From assembly GCA_904501925.1 (NCBI GenBank), contig CAJGCO010000001.1:1-64000 (forward strand): a stretch of 64,000 nt of DNA, in the 5' to 3' direction. Below the pieces are notes generated by a model, which worked only from the letters and a program-made list of their open reading frames with translations, was not told where the DNA came from and made no database searches. Source of the DNA: an uncultured Alphaproteobacteria bacterium. Lineage in GTDB: Bacteria > Pseudomonadota > Alphaproteobacteria > RF32 > CAG-239. Positions 32,813-42,360 of the stretch are shown here, piece by piece. How positions within the stretch are numbered: position 1 is the first letter of the stretch; the number at the start of each line of letters is the position of its first letter. Both the position numbers and the translations under genes were made by a program.

Positions 32813-33625
32813 TTATAGAGAATCAATTGCTATATTGGTTTTACGTCTTTTTGTTAAGATATCTTTTTCTTGTCCTTTTACATATACCTTAACATTTTTA
32901 GGGCGACCAGCTGATAGGAATAGATTATCTACGTAATCCATTTCTTTTTTATCGCCTTGATGATATATACCTTGGAAATATACTTTGTTTTTATCTTTTA
33001 ACTCAAACCATGTTTCACCTAAAAACTCAACAACAACTTTATTATCAGCAGGTGTTACTTCTGGCTCACTAACACTTTCTTGCTCTTCTACAACTTCTTC
33101 TTGAGCTGAAATTTCATCGTTTTCAACAACATCTACTTGAGCGACTTCTTCAACAGTCTCTACAACAATATTATCTTCTTGTACTTCTTGTTGAATCACT
33201 TCAGTTTGTGTCTCTATATTTTTCTTAGAAGAAGATGTGTGGAAAACACTGTATACACCATATACAAACAACAAAACTGCAACACCTACTATGATATGTC
33301 TATTTGAGCTTTTATTTACTTCGGGTGTAATATCAACTTCTTCTTGTTTGTTTTGCTCATCTAATAAAGAGGCTGCTTTGTACAATTTAACAGCTCGCTC
33401 AGCACTCAAACCTAAATAATTAGCATACGTTCTAACGTAACCAATACCATATGGAATCGGAGGAAGAGTTTCATAATCACCATCTTCCAAAGCTGTTAGA
33501 TAAATTTTTCTGATACATAGTTCACCAGATACATCTTCTAAAGTTTTCTTTTGCTTTAAACGACTACTTTTTAAGATAGCGCCAATATCATCAATATCAA
33601 TTTCTAACTCTTCTTTGTTTTCCAT
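32813..33625 (-). CDS. RodZ-like membrane protein with N-terminal HTH
   Basis: The product has 270 residues from the ATG at 33625, with AAAAGG eight bases upstream. Layout: an XRE-type HTH of the HTH_25 class (about 10-80, LKSSRLKQKKTLEDVSGEL, then LEDGDYETLPPIPYGIGYVRTYANYLGL), one membrane helix (about 115-135), an acidic periplasmic linker, and a DUF4115-like C-terminal beta domain (VVVEFLGETWFELKDKNKV). RodZ links MreB to the cell-wall elongation machinery. It lies between ptsP and prfA on the same strand. Confidence 0.85.
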   Translation of the reverse strand: MENKEELEIDIDDIGAILKSSRLKQKKTLEDVSGELCIRKIYLTALEDGDYETLPPIPYGIGYVRTYANYLGLSAERAVKLYKAASLLDEQNKQEEVDITPEVNKSSNRHIIVGVAVLLFVYGVYSVFHTSSSKKNIETQTEVIQQEVQEDNIVVETVEEVAQVDVVENDEISAQEEVVEEQESVSEPEVTPADNKVVVEFLGETWFELKDKNKVYFQGIYHQGDKKEMDYVDNLFLSAGRPKNVKVYVKGQEKDILTKRRKTNIAIDSL

Positions 33626-33674
33626 GGTATTCACCTTTTCATAAAGTTACTTTTTTTGTATTAAAACATGTTTT

Positions 33675-35882
33675 TTAATAGATTTCAATAGCGTGATCAG
33701 ATGCATATGATTTTAATTGTGGTCTTAAAGTCTTTCTTGATGATGAAAGTATATTATTTAAGTAATCTTCTATGCCTTCTACAGATAAAGACCTAATCAT
33801 TGCTTTAACTTTTCCGTATGATGCACTTGATACTGAAAGATTTCTAAAACCTAAACCAATTAAAGCCATTGCATCGAGTGGTGAACTTGCCATTTCTCCA
33901 CATACTGAACACATTACATTAGCTTGGTTTGCTTCTTTTATTATTTTTTTCATTAGATTTAGGAATGATGCAGATAATACATCATATCTTCCTGATAAGC
34001 GAGGATTACCTCTATCACAAGCAAAGAAAAACTGATACAAATCGTTTGTTCCAACAGAAATAAAATCACAATATTTGAGAATTTCTCTAAGCTGAAAAAC
34101 AACTGATGGCACCTCTATCATCATACCTAAGTTTATTTTTGATGGAAGAGTGGTACCTGCTTTCTTTTCTCTTTCATATGCAAACATAAATGTTTCTCTT
34201 GCTTCTAAAAATTCATCTAGATTAGATATCATAGGAAACATTACGTTTAACTCTCTACCTTCTGCGGCTCTTATAAATGCACGCATTTGTTTTCTTAAGA
34301 TTGCACGCCGGTCAAGAGTTATTCTTATTGAGCGCCAACCTATTGCAGGATTTTCCTCATCAATACTATTCCAATATGGTAACAATTTATCAGACCCAAC
34401 ATCTAAACTTCTAAATATTATCTTTTTACCATCGGCTGCTTGATATAATTTTTTGTAACACTCAACTTGTTTATTTATATCTGGCATTTGACTTGCTGAC
34501 ATAAAGGGAATTTCTGTTCGATATAGACCAACACCATCGCAATTTGTTTTTTTGATATTATCAAAATCAAAATCCATACCAATATTAATATAAAGATTTA
34601 TTTTCTTTTTATCTTTTGTTTGGCATTTTAAATCTCTTAGGCTTTCTATTTGTTTTTGTATTTTTTTCTTTTCTTCTATTTTTTTAGATATTCTCTCTAA
34701 TTCAGTTGCTGCGGGATTAACCATTACAGCGCCACTAGCCCCATCTATTGCAACAAGCGAACCATCTTTAATTTCTTTATACAAACCATCAAGACCTGAT
34801 ATAACTGGTACATTAAGAGTTTTTGCAACAATGGAAACATGCATTGTTGGTGTGCATTCTTCTATTATCAACCCTCTAATTTTGGTATAATCATAATCCA
34901 TTAAATCTGCAGGACCCATTGATGTTGCAACAATGATTATATCTTCATATTTATCAACCAATGCAACATTGCAATCTTCTCCACTTAAATATAGTCGCAA
35001 TCTATCTGCAATATCTCTTAAATCGTGCAAACGCTCTTTTAAGTATGTATCTGTAGCATTTGATAGCCTATTCCACATTTCTGTATAAGCTTGTTCAACA
35101 GCAGCCTCAGCCGTTAAACCTGAATTAATGTGATTTGTTATACGATTATACCAACCTTTATCATTGGCTATCATGCGATATGCGTCAAGTATTTCTATTT
35201 GTTCATCTGTTTTGTTTCCATCTTTACTAAGCTTTGCATCTATATCTTCATTCATTTTCTTGCGAGCTTTTTCAAGATTTTGCAGTTCAATATCTTTATC
35301 TTTTGAAAACATTTCAACTACAGCTTTTCTGCGACGATGAACTATCACATTACCAAGCCCATAACCGGAATTAATAACTACACCTTTTAATTTATCTTTT
35401 GCAACAACGCCTCTACTTTTTATTATTTTTTTTATGTGAGATGAAACTTCTTCTGATGATATATATTCACTTAAAAACATACATATTGTTTCAAGAGAAT
35501 CCACTTCTTCTTCTTTATATTCGTGAGAAGCTTTGAATGTTACTAAAAGGACACCTATATTTTTATTCCAGCGTTTTATTGGGGTTGCCATTTGAAATTG
35601 TTTTTTAGTAGACACAAACGAGGTGTGATTATCAAGTCCTACTTTTCCAACAACACCTTCCCCTATTCTAACGGATAAAGCGTCTTTTTTACTTTTACTT
35701 GATGCTACACATTCTAAAGTTACATCATCTGCTTTTACATACATATCAACAGATATAGCCTTTGTCTCATCTTGTACTACTTTCATAATATCATTTATAG
35801 CCTCTGATGAATATTCAGACGCTTTTTCATTATGAATACGCTTAACAACACGAAGTGCAAAATTATCTTTAGACTGTTTCAT
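33675..35882 (-). CDS. ptsP: PEP-protein phosphotransferase EI-Ntr (nitrogen PTS)
   Basis: The product has 735 residues. The N-terminal GAF domain (about 1-155) is the mark of EI-Ntr rather than sugar EI. The phospho-histidine domain shows IIEECTPTMHVSIVAKTL, with the active His in TMHVS (usual GGxTSHxAI, so the preceding residues have drifted). The PEP-binding barrel shows VGLYRTEIPFM, MIEVPSVVFQ, SVGTNDLYQFFFACDR and CSVCGEMASSP. It phosphorylates NPr, and thereby EIIA-Ntr, in regulation of nitrogen and envelope stress. Confidence 0.95.
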   Translation of the reverse strand: MKQSKDNFALRVVKRIHNEKASEYSSEAINDIMKVVQDETKAISVDMYVKADDVTLECVASSKSKKDALSVRIGEGVVGKVGLDNHTSFVSTKKQFQMATPIKRWNKNIGVLLVTFKASHEYKEEEVDSLETICMFLSEYISSEEVSSHIKKIIKSRGVVAKDKLKGVVINSGYGLGNVIVHRRRKAVVEMFSKDKDIELQNLEKARKKMNEDIDAKLSKDGNKTDEQIEILDAYRMIANDKGWYNRITNHINSGLTAEAAVEQAYTEMWNRLSNATDTYLKERLHDLRDIADRLRLYLSGEDCNVALVDKYEDIIIVATSMGPADLMDYDYTKIRGLIIEECTPTMHVSIVAKTLNVPVISGLDGLYKEIKDGSLVAIDGASGAVMVNPAATELERISKKIEEKKKIQKQIESLRDLKCQTKDKKKINLYINIGMDFDFDNIKKTNCDGVGLYRTEIPFMSASQMPDINKQVECYKKLYQAADGKKIIFRSLDVGSDKLLPYWNSIDEENPAIGWRSIRITLDRRAILRKQMRAFIRAAEGRELNVMFPMISNLDEFLEARETFMFAYEREKKAGTTLPSKINLGMMIEVPSVVFQLREILKYCDFISVGTNDLYQFFFACDRGNPRLSGRYDVLSASFLNLMKKIIKEANQANVMCSVCGEMASSPLDAMALIGLGFRNLSVSSASYGKVKAMIRSLSVEGIEDYLNNILSSSRKTLRPQLKSYASDHAIEIY

Positions 35883-35976
35883 TTTATCCCTCAGCTATAA
35901 AATCGTACTTGTTTTTTTATCTATATCACTTAATATTCATTTATTCCAGTTTATTTTTCATATAAAGGATAAAAAA

Positions 35977-36345
35977 ATGACAACTAGATATAAAAAGGGA
36001 GATATGGACACTCGTCCATGGGGTACTTGGGAAGTTCTAGAATCTGCTGACAACTATTGTGTTAAAAAAATCACAGTAAATCCTAATGCTATTTTATCAT
36101 TACAAATGCACAATTTTAGAGCCGAACATTGGATTATTGCTGAAGGCGAAGCTATGATTGTTTTAGGGGAAGATACACTTTATCGCAAACAAGACGAAGC
36201 TGTATATATTCCTGTAAAAACAAAGCATAGAATTAAAAACACTTCTAACGAAAAGAATCTTGTTTTCATTGAAGTGCAAACAGGCGATACTCTTGATGAA
36301 GAAGATATTATTCGCTTTGAAGATAATTATGGCAGAACAAAATAA
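35977..36345 (+). CDS. Stand-alone cupin of the mannose-6-phosphate isomerase type II family
   Basis: The product has 122 residues, a single cupin domain: DTRPWGTWEVLE, ILSLQMHNFRAEHWIIAEGEA (metal-binding His and Glu) and VYIPVKTKHRIKN. This matches the C-terminal domain of bifunctional GMP/PMI enzymes, without the nucleotidyltransferase. It could isomerise mannose-6-phosphate and fructose-6-phosphate for surface sugars. The start has AAAGGA upstream. Confidence 0.88.
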   Translation: MTTRYKKGDMDTRPWGTWEVLESADNYCVKKITVNPNAILSLQMHNFRAEHWIIAEGEAMIVLGEDTLYRKQDEAVYIPVKTKHRIKNTSNEKNLVFIEVQTGDTLDEEDIIRFEDNYGRTK

Positions 36346-36439
36346 AATGCATATCTGTTGAAAAAATACAGATTCATTTTTACATATCCTTAAAAGTTAA
36401 TTATTTGTAAATATATAAGAAACTTTTAAGGATTTTTTT

Positions 36440-36841
36440 ATGTACTGCGACGAACAATTTGCTACAAATTTAGATGATGAGGTTATGGTTTCTGCATACA
36501 TAAAACCTTCTGATGATATTGTTAGTGATGGAAGTTTTTGTTGGGACTATTTTTTGAGATTTGAAAATAATTCCAATAATGATATTGTTCTTTTAGGAAA
36601 ACATCTTTCTGTTACTGATACAAAAGGAAAGACTATCTCTGTTGATTATAATGGTTTTAAAGGACAACTTCCCGAACTTGTTCCAGGAGATGATTTTGAA
36701 GATGATGGTTATATTACCTCAAAAACAAGTGCAATATTACAGGGATTTTGCACTATTAGAATCGGTAACAAAATACGTGAAGTTGAATTACCGGCAATGA
36801 GTCTTATTGCTAATGATAACGGATCAATGAGTTTAAATTAA
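36440..36841 (+). CDS. apaG: ApaG-family protein
   Basis: The product has 133 residues, one fibronectin-like beta domain: FCWDYFLRFENNSNNDIVLLG, then VTDTKGKTISVDYNGFKGQ, PELVPGDDFE and FCTIRIGNKIREVELPAMSL. The order and spacing match ApaG (YxVxIENxGxxxVQLLxRHW, GVVGEQPxLxPGxxFxY, and the PxFSL end). The exact role of the family is unclear. It stands alone and is closed by a strong terminator. Confidence 0.88.
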   Translation: MYCDEQFATNLDDEVMVSAYIKPSDDIVSDGSFCWDYFLRFENNSNNDIVLLGKHLSVTDTKGKTISVDYNGFKGQLPELVPGDDFEDDGYITSKTSAILQGFCTIRIGNKIREVELPAMSLIANDNGSMSLN

Positions 36842-36867
36842 AAAAAGGAGCTTAAAGCTCCTTTTTT
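36839..36867. terminator. Bidirectional terminator after apaG
   Basis: A near-perfect palindrome, AAAAAAGGAGCTT against AAGCTCCTTTTTT, lies between the converging apaG and lipoprotein genes. It has runs of A and T on both sides. Confidence 0.9.
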
Positions 36868-37482
36868 TTATTTATATTCTTTTATGGAATAGTTATTTTT
36901 TACATACATATTAAGATACTCTTTAATGTTTTGTTCCATTCTTACATTAAATTGATCAAATAGTTTCTTAACCATATCATTCCAATATTTTTCTTTTTGA
37001 GCAATTTGAGTATCTGCAGGAATACGCAACTCTCTCCACGCATTTATTGTAGTTTCTGCTGATGATAAATTAACTTTATCTGTAACTTTTAATACGATAG
37101 AAAGATTTGCGCGATATTTTAATCTATCTTTTTGAAGAAACTCTTCTGACTTTTCTACTTCTTCTGTAACTGATGCATCTTTTATGATAAATTCTGCAAC
37201 ACGATTAGATGAAAATCCATCTGCTTTCAATCTATCCTCTGCCCACATTTTGGCAGCCTTCTCTATTGAAACAGGAAATAAATGTTCAACATTTGGACGA
37301 GTAAATGATGGAATAAATTCTGAAGTTATATCAACCTTTTCAACATCTAACTCTATTGGAGCTGTTGAAATAAAACGTGGCTCACTATATTTTAAAGGTA
37401 TAGCATCTGTATCTTTTGTTGTTGAACAACCAAACATTAAAAACGAACTAAATACTAATATTAAACTTTTTAATTTATTCAT
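36868..37482 (-). CDS. Conserved-looking lipoprotein of unknown function
   Basis: The product has 204 residues. The signal ends with a lipobox MFGC (cysteine 19). The mature protein is a mixed alpha/beta domain with KAAKMWAEDRLKADG, AEFIIKDASVTEE and TTINAWRELRIP, ending in an amphipathic helix (FDQFNVRMEQNIKEYLNMY). Similar-looking lipoproteins with an ARSWxxxRL...G motif occur in alphaproteobacteria, but I cannot name the family. It is likely anchored to the outer membrane. Confidence 0.75.
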   Translation of the reverse strand: MNKLKSLILVFSSFLMFGCSTTKDTDAIPLKYSEPRFISTAPIELDVEKVDITSEFIPSFTRPNVEHLFPVSIEKAAKMWAEDRLKADGFSSNRVAEFIIKDASVTEEVEKSEEFLQKDRLKYRANLSIVLKVTDKVNLSSAETTINAWRELRIPADTQIAQKEKYWNDMVKKLFDQFNVRMEQNIKEYLNMYVKNNYSIKEYK

Positions 37483-37503
37483 CTCTTTTCCCTTATATTA
37501 CCA

Positions 37504-37549
37504 TAAAAAAAACTAGTGTATAATACCTCTTTGTGGAATTATACACTAG
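37504..37549 (-). terminator. Terminator of hslO
   Basis: A perfect 12-base stem, CTAGTGTATAAT (37513-37524) with ATTATACACTAG (37538-37549), has a 13-base loop. Read on the minus strand it is followed by eight or more T, as expected 24 bases after the hslO stop. Confidence 0.88.
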
Positions 37550-37572
37550 CAAAGTTTAATACTTACTTAAAG

Positions 37573-38496
37573 TTAATTTAGTTTTTCTACTATTTCAGGA
37601 ATACTAAATTCATAAACTTCAGAACAGAAACCACATTTTGCTGTAATTTTAGAATTTTCATCAACCATTGAGGTCAATTCCTCTTCCTTAAAGCCTCGCA
37701 AAGTATTTAATAACTTTTCACGACTACATCTACAGCAAAACTCATATTTATTTTCTTTGGTTACAACTACATTATGAGCATGATATAAACGATATAAAAT
37801 CTCATTTAAACTTAAGTTTTTATCAAATAATTCTTCTTTTGTTAAAGAATTCATCAATACTTCAACTTCATTTCTTAGCTCTGGTAAATCTTTTAACTCA
37901 ACATCCTTACCACCTAGCTCTGGTATTCTTTGTAAAATAATACCACCTGCTTTGTATTCACCATCTTTGGAAGATGGAACTTCAATGAATAATTTTAACA
38001 TTGTTTCTATTTGTTCGGATTTTCTGAAATAACGAAGAGCGCATTCTTCTAAAGTTTTACCTTGAAGGTCAACAACACCTTGGTGATAATTTGATTTTCC
38101 ATCATCTAAGGTAAAAGCAAGAGTTCCATTTCCCAATAAGTGAGGAGTTGCCTCTATTTCGTCTTGAGTTTTACGAAGAGCAAAAGCTTTTTCTAAACGT
38201 TTCTCGTCATAATTTGCACAAGCTCGTAATTTACCATCAGAAGTAACATCAACAACAACTGTAGAAACAGGACCTTTACCTTGTAATTGAAGAGTAAATA
38301 AACCTTCAAATTTGAGAGCATTGGCAAGCAACACACCTAAAGCTGTCGTTTCTGCAAGAGCTGCAGATACATTTTTTACATATCCATGTTTATTGATAAT
38401 AGTTTTTAAAACATCATCAAGACGACAAATTCTTCCAACAAATAGACCATTATCAATTAAAAAAGATGTACACTCATCAAAATTTTTATTAGCCAA
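37573..38496 (-). CDS. hslO: Redox-regulated chaperone Hsp33
   Basis: The product has 307 residues. The C-terminal redox switch has two cysteine pairs, CCRCS and CGFC, which bind zinc when reduced; the usual form is CxC plus CxxC. The N-terminal core has GPVSTVVVDVTSDGKLRACANY, and HYHQGVV-type sequence appears as NYHQGVVDLQG. It holds unfolding proteins during oxidative stress. It faces recX across a short gap. Confidence 0.95.
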   Translation of the reverse strand: MANKNFDECTSFLIDNGLFVGRICRLDDVLKTIINKHGYVKNVSAALAETTALGVLLANALKFEGLFTLQLQGKGPVSTVVVDVTSDGKLRACANYDEKRLEKAFALRKTQDEIEATPHLLGNGTLAFTLDDGKSNYHQGVVDLQGKTLEECALRYFRKSEQIETMLKLFIEVPSSKDGEYKAGGIILQRIPELGGKDVELKDLPELRNEVEVLMNSLTKEELFDKNLSLNEILYRLYHAHNVVVTKENKYEFCCRCSREKLLNTLRGFKEEELTSMVDENSKITAKCGFCSEVYEFSIPEIVEKLN

Positions 38497-38563
38497 TTTC
38501 TTATTCCTTTATATAATTATCTCAGTTAATGATGAACTTAATGTATTAAAAGGTAATTTTCAA

Positions 38564-39100
38564 GTGTTTAGTGAAAAAACAAAAAAATCTCTCCCCAAAG
38601 AGCCAACAAAAGCACGTTTACGCAATATTGCGTTGTATTATTTAGAGAGATTTGAAACTAGTAAAGATAACTTAAGAGATGTTTTAAGACGAAGAATCGA
38701 CAAGTTTGCATTTGTAAATAAAGAATATAATCCTGAACAAGCTTATATTTGGGCTGATGATATTGTTGAAGAATGTGCTGGAAAAAATTTTGTTAATGAT
38801 GAAAGATTTGCTGAATTTAAAATTAGCGCATACTTGAGAGCTGGTAAATCTAAAAAATATATTGAACAAAAATTAAAACAAAAAGGAATTGATGAAAAAA
38901 TCATTACAAATTTTTTTGATGAAACAGAATATAATGAAACTGAAATTGCATATAATTTTGCTAAAAAAAAGAAGATAGGCCCTTTTAGAGAATCGCCTGA
39001 AAAAAGAGAAGAATGCAGACAAAAGGATTTTGGCACTCTTATTAGAGCGGGATTTAATTTTGATACTGTAAAAGAAATTCTAGATAATTACGATACTTAA
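38564..39100 (+). CDS. recX: RecX-family regulator of RecA, GTG start
   Basis: The product has 178 residues. The open frame extends upstream into hslO, but the GTG at 38564 is preferred: AAAAGG lies 11 bases upstream and the frame then begins outside hslO. Features: ARLRNIALYYLERFETSKDNLRDVLRRRI (the RecX first repeat), FVNDERFAEFKISAYLRAGKSKKYIEQKLKQKG (second repeat) and a third, weaker repeat. RecX inhibits RecA filaments. recA is not in the window. Confidence 0.88.
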   Translation: MFSEKTKKSLPKEPTKARLRNIALYYLERFETSKDNLRDVLRRRIDKFAFVNKEYNPEQAYIWADDIVEECAGKNFVNDERFAEFKISAYLRAGKSKKYIEQKLKQKGIDEKIITNFFDETEYNETEIAYNFAKKKKIGPFRESPEKREECRQKDFGTLIRAGFNFDTVKEILDNYDT

Positions 39101-39101
39101 A

Positions 39102-40139
39102 TTACATAAACCATTTTAATATCTTAATTACCCCCATTTTAGCAACGCTATTATGGGCAGATACATCTTTTCTGTTTAATATTTCTAATTTATTTTTGTG
39201 ATAAAAATCGTATGCTCTAAGAAGCATTTCTTCATTTTTTAGAGTTGGAACAAAACCTAGCTTTTCTTTTATTTTGGTTGTATCAAAAACAAAAGAAGAG
39301 GCTATCATTTTGTATTGGTATGGACCTAGTGGAGATATACCTAGCCAAAAACATATTTTCATAGCTAAAATCATTGGAAGTTTAGGAAAATGTAGCAATC
39401 TAGTTTTGGAATCAGATTTTTTTATAACATACTCATATACTTCATTGAAAGTTTTTACATCATCTGAGCCTATATTAAATATATCTGTGTAATTAGCCAT
39501 TAAAGCTAACTCAAATGCTTTAGCCATATCTTTTGCATATATAAACTGGTAACGATTTTTACCATCACCTACCATTGGAAGTTTTCGCCCCTCATCTATA
39601 AATTCAAACAAAATACCAAGAAGCCCTAGTCGACCTTCATCCATAATTGTGGGGGAACGAAATATTATACTATTTATTTTATCTTTATGTGATAGCAAAA
39701 TACGCTCAGCTTCTAATTTTGATTTACCATAAATTTCTATCGGATTTGGAGTTTCTGTTTCTTTTACATTTTCATCAAAATTTTTGGCCCATAGACAATT
39801 ACTTGAGATAAAAACTATTTTATTTATATTATGTTTGATAGCGTAATTGCATATATTTTGAGTACCATCAACATTTGATTGCCACAAACGCTTTAAATCT
39901 TTTTTTACGTGCGCAAGAAGAGCTGCACAATGGAAAATAGCATCAAATTTATGGTTTGAGAAAATATCATCCATTAATTTATTATCGTTTATATCACCTT
40001 GATAGGAAGTAAAATTATCATGATTATAATTATCTGGCTCTAAATCAACGCTTACACAAGTTGCCCCAATAGATAAAAAATATTTTTTTAATATTGTTCC
40101 AAAAAAACCAGCTCCACCAGTAATAAGATAACATGACAT
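39102..40139 (-). CDS. NAD-dependent epimerase/dehydratase (SDR superfamily)
   Basis: The product has 345 residues. Rossmann motif YLITGGAGFFGTIL, acidic end of strand 2 (VSVDLEPDN), DAIFHCAALL, and the catalytic YxxxK as YGKSKLEAERIL; IVFISSNCLW supplies the serine region. LAMKICFWLGISPLGPYQ is like 3-beta-hydroxysteroid-dehydrogenase-type members. The substrate is unknown, probably a nucleotide sugar or a lipid-linked compound. It converges on recX with one base between stops. Confidence 0.85.
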   Translation of the reverse strand: MSCYLITGGAGFFGTILKKYFLSIGATCVSVDLEPDNYNHDNFTSYQGDINDNKLMDDIFSNHKFDAIFHCAALLAHVKKDLKRLWQSNVDGTQNICNYAIKHNINKIVFISSNCLWAKNFDENVKETETPNPIEIYGKSKLEAERILLSHKDKINSIIFRSPTIMDEGRLGLLGILFEFIDEGRKLPMVGDGKNRYQFIYAKDMAKAFELALMANYTDIFNIGSDDVKTFNEVYEYVIKKSDSKTRLLHFPKLPMILAMKICFWLGISPLGPYQYKMIASSFVFDTTKIKEKLGFVPTLKNEEMLLRAYDFYHKNKLEILNRKDVSAHNSVAKMGVIKILKWFM

Positions 40140-40206
40140 ATTTGTTCTCCTTTATATTTCTTATTATAATAAAAAATTATATTTAAAAATCTACAAATAA
40201 AAAATA

Positions 40207-42288
40207 TTATCCTGCAAGATATGTTTTTACAGCTTCATTTTGTTCAAATAAATACAACAATATTTTTAAAGCTTCGCCTCTTGGGGTTTCTAACTTAGGA
40301 TCTTGTTTTAAGATATCTTTTACATCATCTCGTGCATGTATTAATAAATCCTGATGATACTTCATATCTGCAATAGTAAATTCTGTGAAACCAGATTGTC
40401 TAGTTCCTAAAACTTCACCACCACCTCTTAACTCTAAATCTTTTTCAGCAATAAAAAAACCGTCTTCTGTTTGCTTCATTATATTTAAGCGTTCTTTTGA
40501 TATATTACTAATTGGATATGAATATAACAATAAACAAGAACCTTCTAAAAAGCCTCGTTTAATTCTACCTCTTAATTGATGAAGCTGTGCTAATCCAAAG
40601 CGTTCTGCATGCTCTATAATCATTATTGTGGCTTCTTTTACATTAACACCAACCTCAATAACGGTTGTGGCAACAAGAAGTGTTTTTTCTCCTGATTTAA
40701 ATTGCTCCATTACTTTATCTTTTTCTGCTTCCTTCATTTTTCCATGAACAAGCGCAACCTTATCGCCAAAGTATTCTTGCAACATTTCAAAACGTTGAGT
40801 TGCAGCAGATAAATCTGATTTTTCACTCTCTTCTACAAGTGGGCAAACCCAATATGCACGACATCCCTCTTCTATTTTTTTCTTTAGAGATGTTATTATT
40901 TCTGGTATTTTATTTACATTCATAACAACTGTTTTGGTTGGCTTTCTACCTTTTGGCAATTCACTTATCTTTGAATAATCCATATCACCATAAGCTGTCA
41001 GCAACAAGCTTCGTGGAATCGGCGTAGCTGTCATAACCAATACATCACAAAGATTACCTTTTTGAGATAAAGATAGACGCTGATTAACCCCAAAGCGATG
41101 TTGTTCATCAATGACAACATAACCTAAATCTTTAAATATGACATCGTTTGTAAAAAGAGCATGGGTTCCAATTAATATATTTATTTTACCTGATGCTAAA
41201 TTTTTATATATTTCTTTTTTTTGTGAAGGACGAAGTTTTCCTGTCAGTAGAGCTATTTCAATTCCTGTACCGGCACACAACTCTTTAATACTTTCAAAGT
41301 GTTGCTTAGCTAGTATTTCTGTTGGTGCCATTAATGCTGTTTGCGCTCCTTCTTCGACCACTTTTAACATACTCAAAAGGGCTACAACAGTTTTTCCTGC
41401 ACCAACATCTCCTTGTAGCAAGCGAAGCATTTTATATGGAGCTTCTTGATCTTTTGATATTTCATCTAGAACTTCTTGCTGAGATGATGTTAATGAAAAA
41501 GGAAGCGAGGATAAAACTTTTTGATACAACTCATTATTACCGATAAATGAACGTCCTTTTATTTGTTTTACTTTTTTGCGAATAAAAGCAAGTGCTAACT
41601 GATTTGACAATAATTCATCATATGCTAAACGGCGTCTTGCTATGGACAATGGAGATAAGTCGTTTACATTTTTAGGATTATGAACTTTAGACAAAGCATC
41701 GTTAAAGCTTATATATTCAAAATCTTTCATTGAACTTGATGTTTGCCATTCTGACAATTTGGGAACTCTTGATAATGCATCTTTTGACAATTTAAGCATC
41801 ATTTTATTGGTTAAGCCTGCAGTTAATGGATACACTGGCTCAAGCCTTGCTATTTCTTTTAGTCTTTCTTGTGAAACAACAAAATCTGGATGGCTCATCT
41901 GCCACATTCCATTGAAATATTCCAACTTACCACTAATAGCTCTTTTGGAACCAACAGGATAATTTTTTTGAATAGAATCTTTATAAACCTTAAAAAATGT
42001 TAGCACTAAGTTGCTTGTACCATCTGTACAATATACACGATATGGATGTTTTTTAGTTTGGGGTGGCAAATGCTCTGTTATAGTTACGATGCCTGTCCAT
42101 ATCTTATTATCAATAGCCTGATTTAAAGGTGAGGAAAAAGTTCTATCAATAACATTAAATGGTAGGTGGAATAATATATCCATTATTTTTTCACCACAAA
42201 GCTTATGTATTAACTTTGCATATTTATCGCCTATTCCTTTTATTGTGCTTATTGGAGCAAATAATGGATATAAAATACTTGGACGCAT
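40207..42288 (-). CDS. recG: ATP-dependent DNA helicase RecG
   Basis: The product has 693 residues. An N-terminal wedge/OB domain (LFHLPFNVIDRT) is followed by helicase motifs: GDVGAGKTVVALL (I), ALMAPTEILAKQHFE (Ia), IGTHALF, VVIDEQHRFGVNQR (II, DEQH), MTATPIPRSLLLTAYGD (III), and ATTVIEVGVNVKEATIMIIEHAERFGLAQLHQLRGR (V-VI). It remodels stalled forks. Divergent from mfd, the partner commonly found next to it in alphaproteobacteria. Confidence 0.97.
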   Translation of the reverse strand: MRPSILYPLFAPISTIKGIGDKYAKLIHKLCGEKIMDILFHLPFNVIDRTFSSPLNQAIDNKIWTGIVTITEHLPPQTKKHPYRVYCTDGTSNLVLTFFKVYKDSIQKNYPVGSKRAISGKLEYFNGMWQMSHPDFVVSQERLKEIARLEPVYPLTAGLTNKMMLKLSKDALSRVPKLSEWQTSSSMKDFEYISFNDALSKVHNPKNVNDLSPLSIARRRLAYDELLSNQLALAFIRKKVKQIKGRSFIGNNELYQKVLSSLPFSLTSSQQEVLDEISKDQEAPYKMLRLLQGDVGAGKTVVALLSMLKVVEEGAQTALMAPTEILAKQHFESIKELCAGTGIEIALLTGKLRPSQKKEIYKNLASGKINILIGTHALFTNDVIFKDLGYVVIDEQHRFGVNQRLSLSQKGNLCDVLVMTATPIPRSLLLTAYGDMDYSKISELPKGRKPTKTVVMNVNKIPEIITSLKKKIEEGCRAYWVCPLVEESEKSDLSAATQRFEMLQEYFGDKVALVHGKMKEAEKDKVMEQFKSGEKTLLVATTVIEVGVNVKEATIMIIEHAERFGLAQLHQLRGRIKRGFLEGSCLLLYSYPISNISKERLNIMKQTEDGFFIAEKDLELRGGGEVLGTRQSGFTEFTIADMKYHQDLLIHARDDVKDILKQDPKLETPRGEALKILLYLFEQNEAVKTYLAG

Positions 42289-42360
42289 ATTTAAGCTCTT
42301 TACAAATTATAGGTTTGGTTTATAAATTATTTACTTTATCTATAACAAAGAAGAGAAGAA

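Noticed and set aside
38312..38563. Upstream extension of recX into hslO
   Set aside because: It would overlap hslO by 185 bases; a GTG with a ribosome site at 38564 gives the normal RecX N-terminus.
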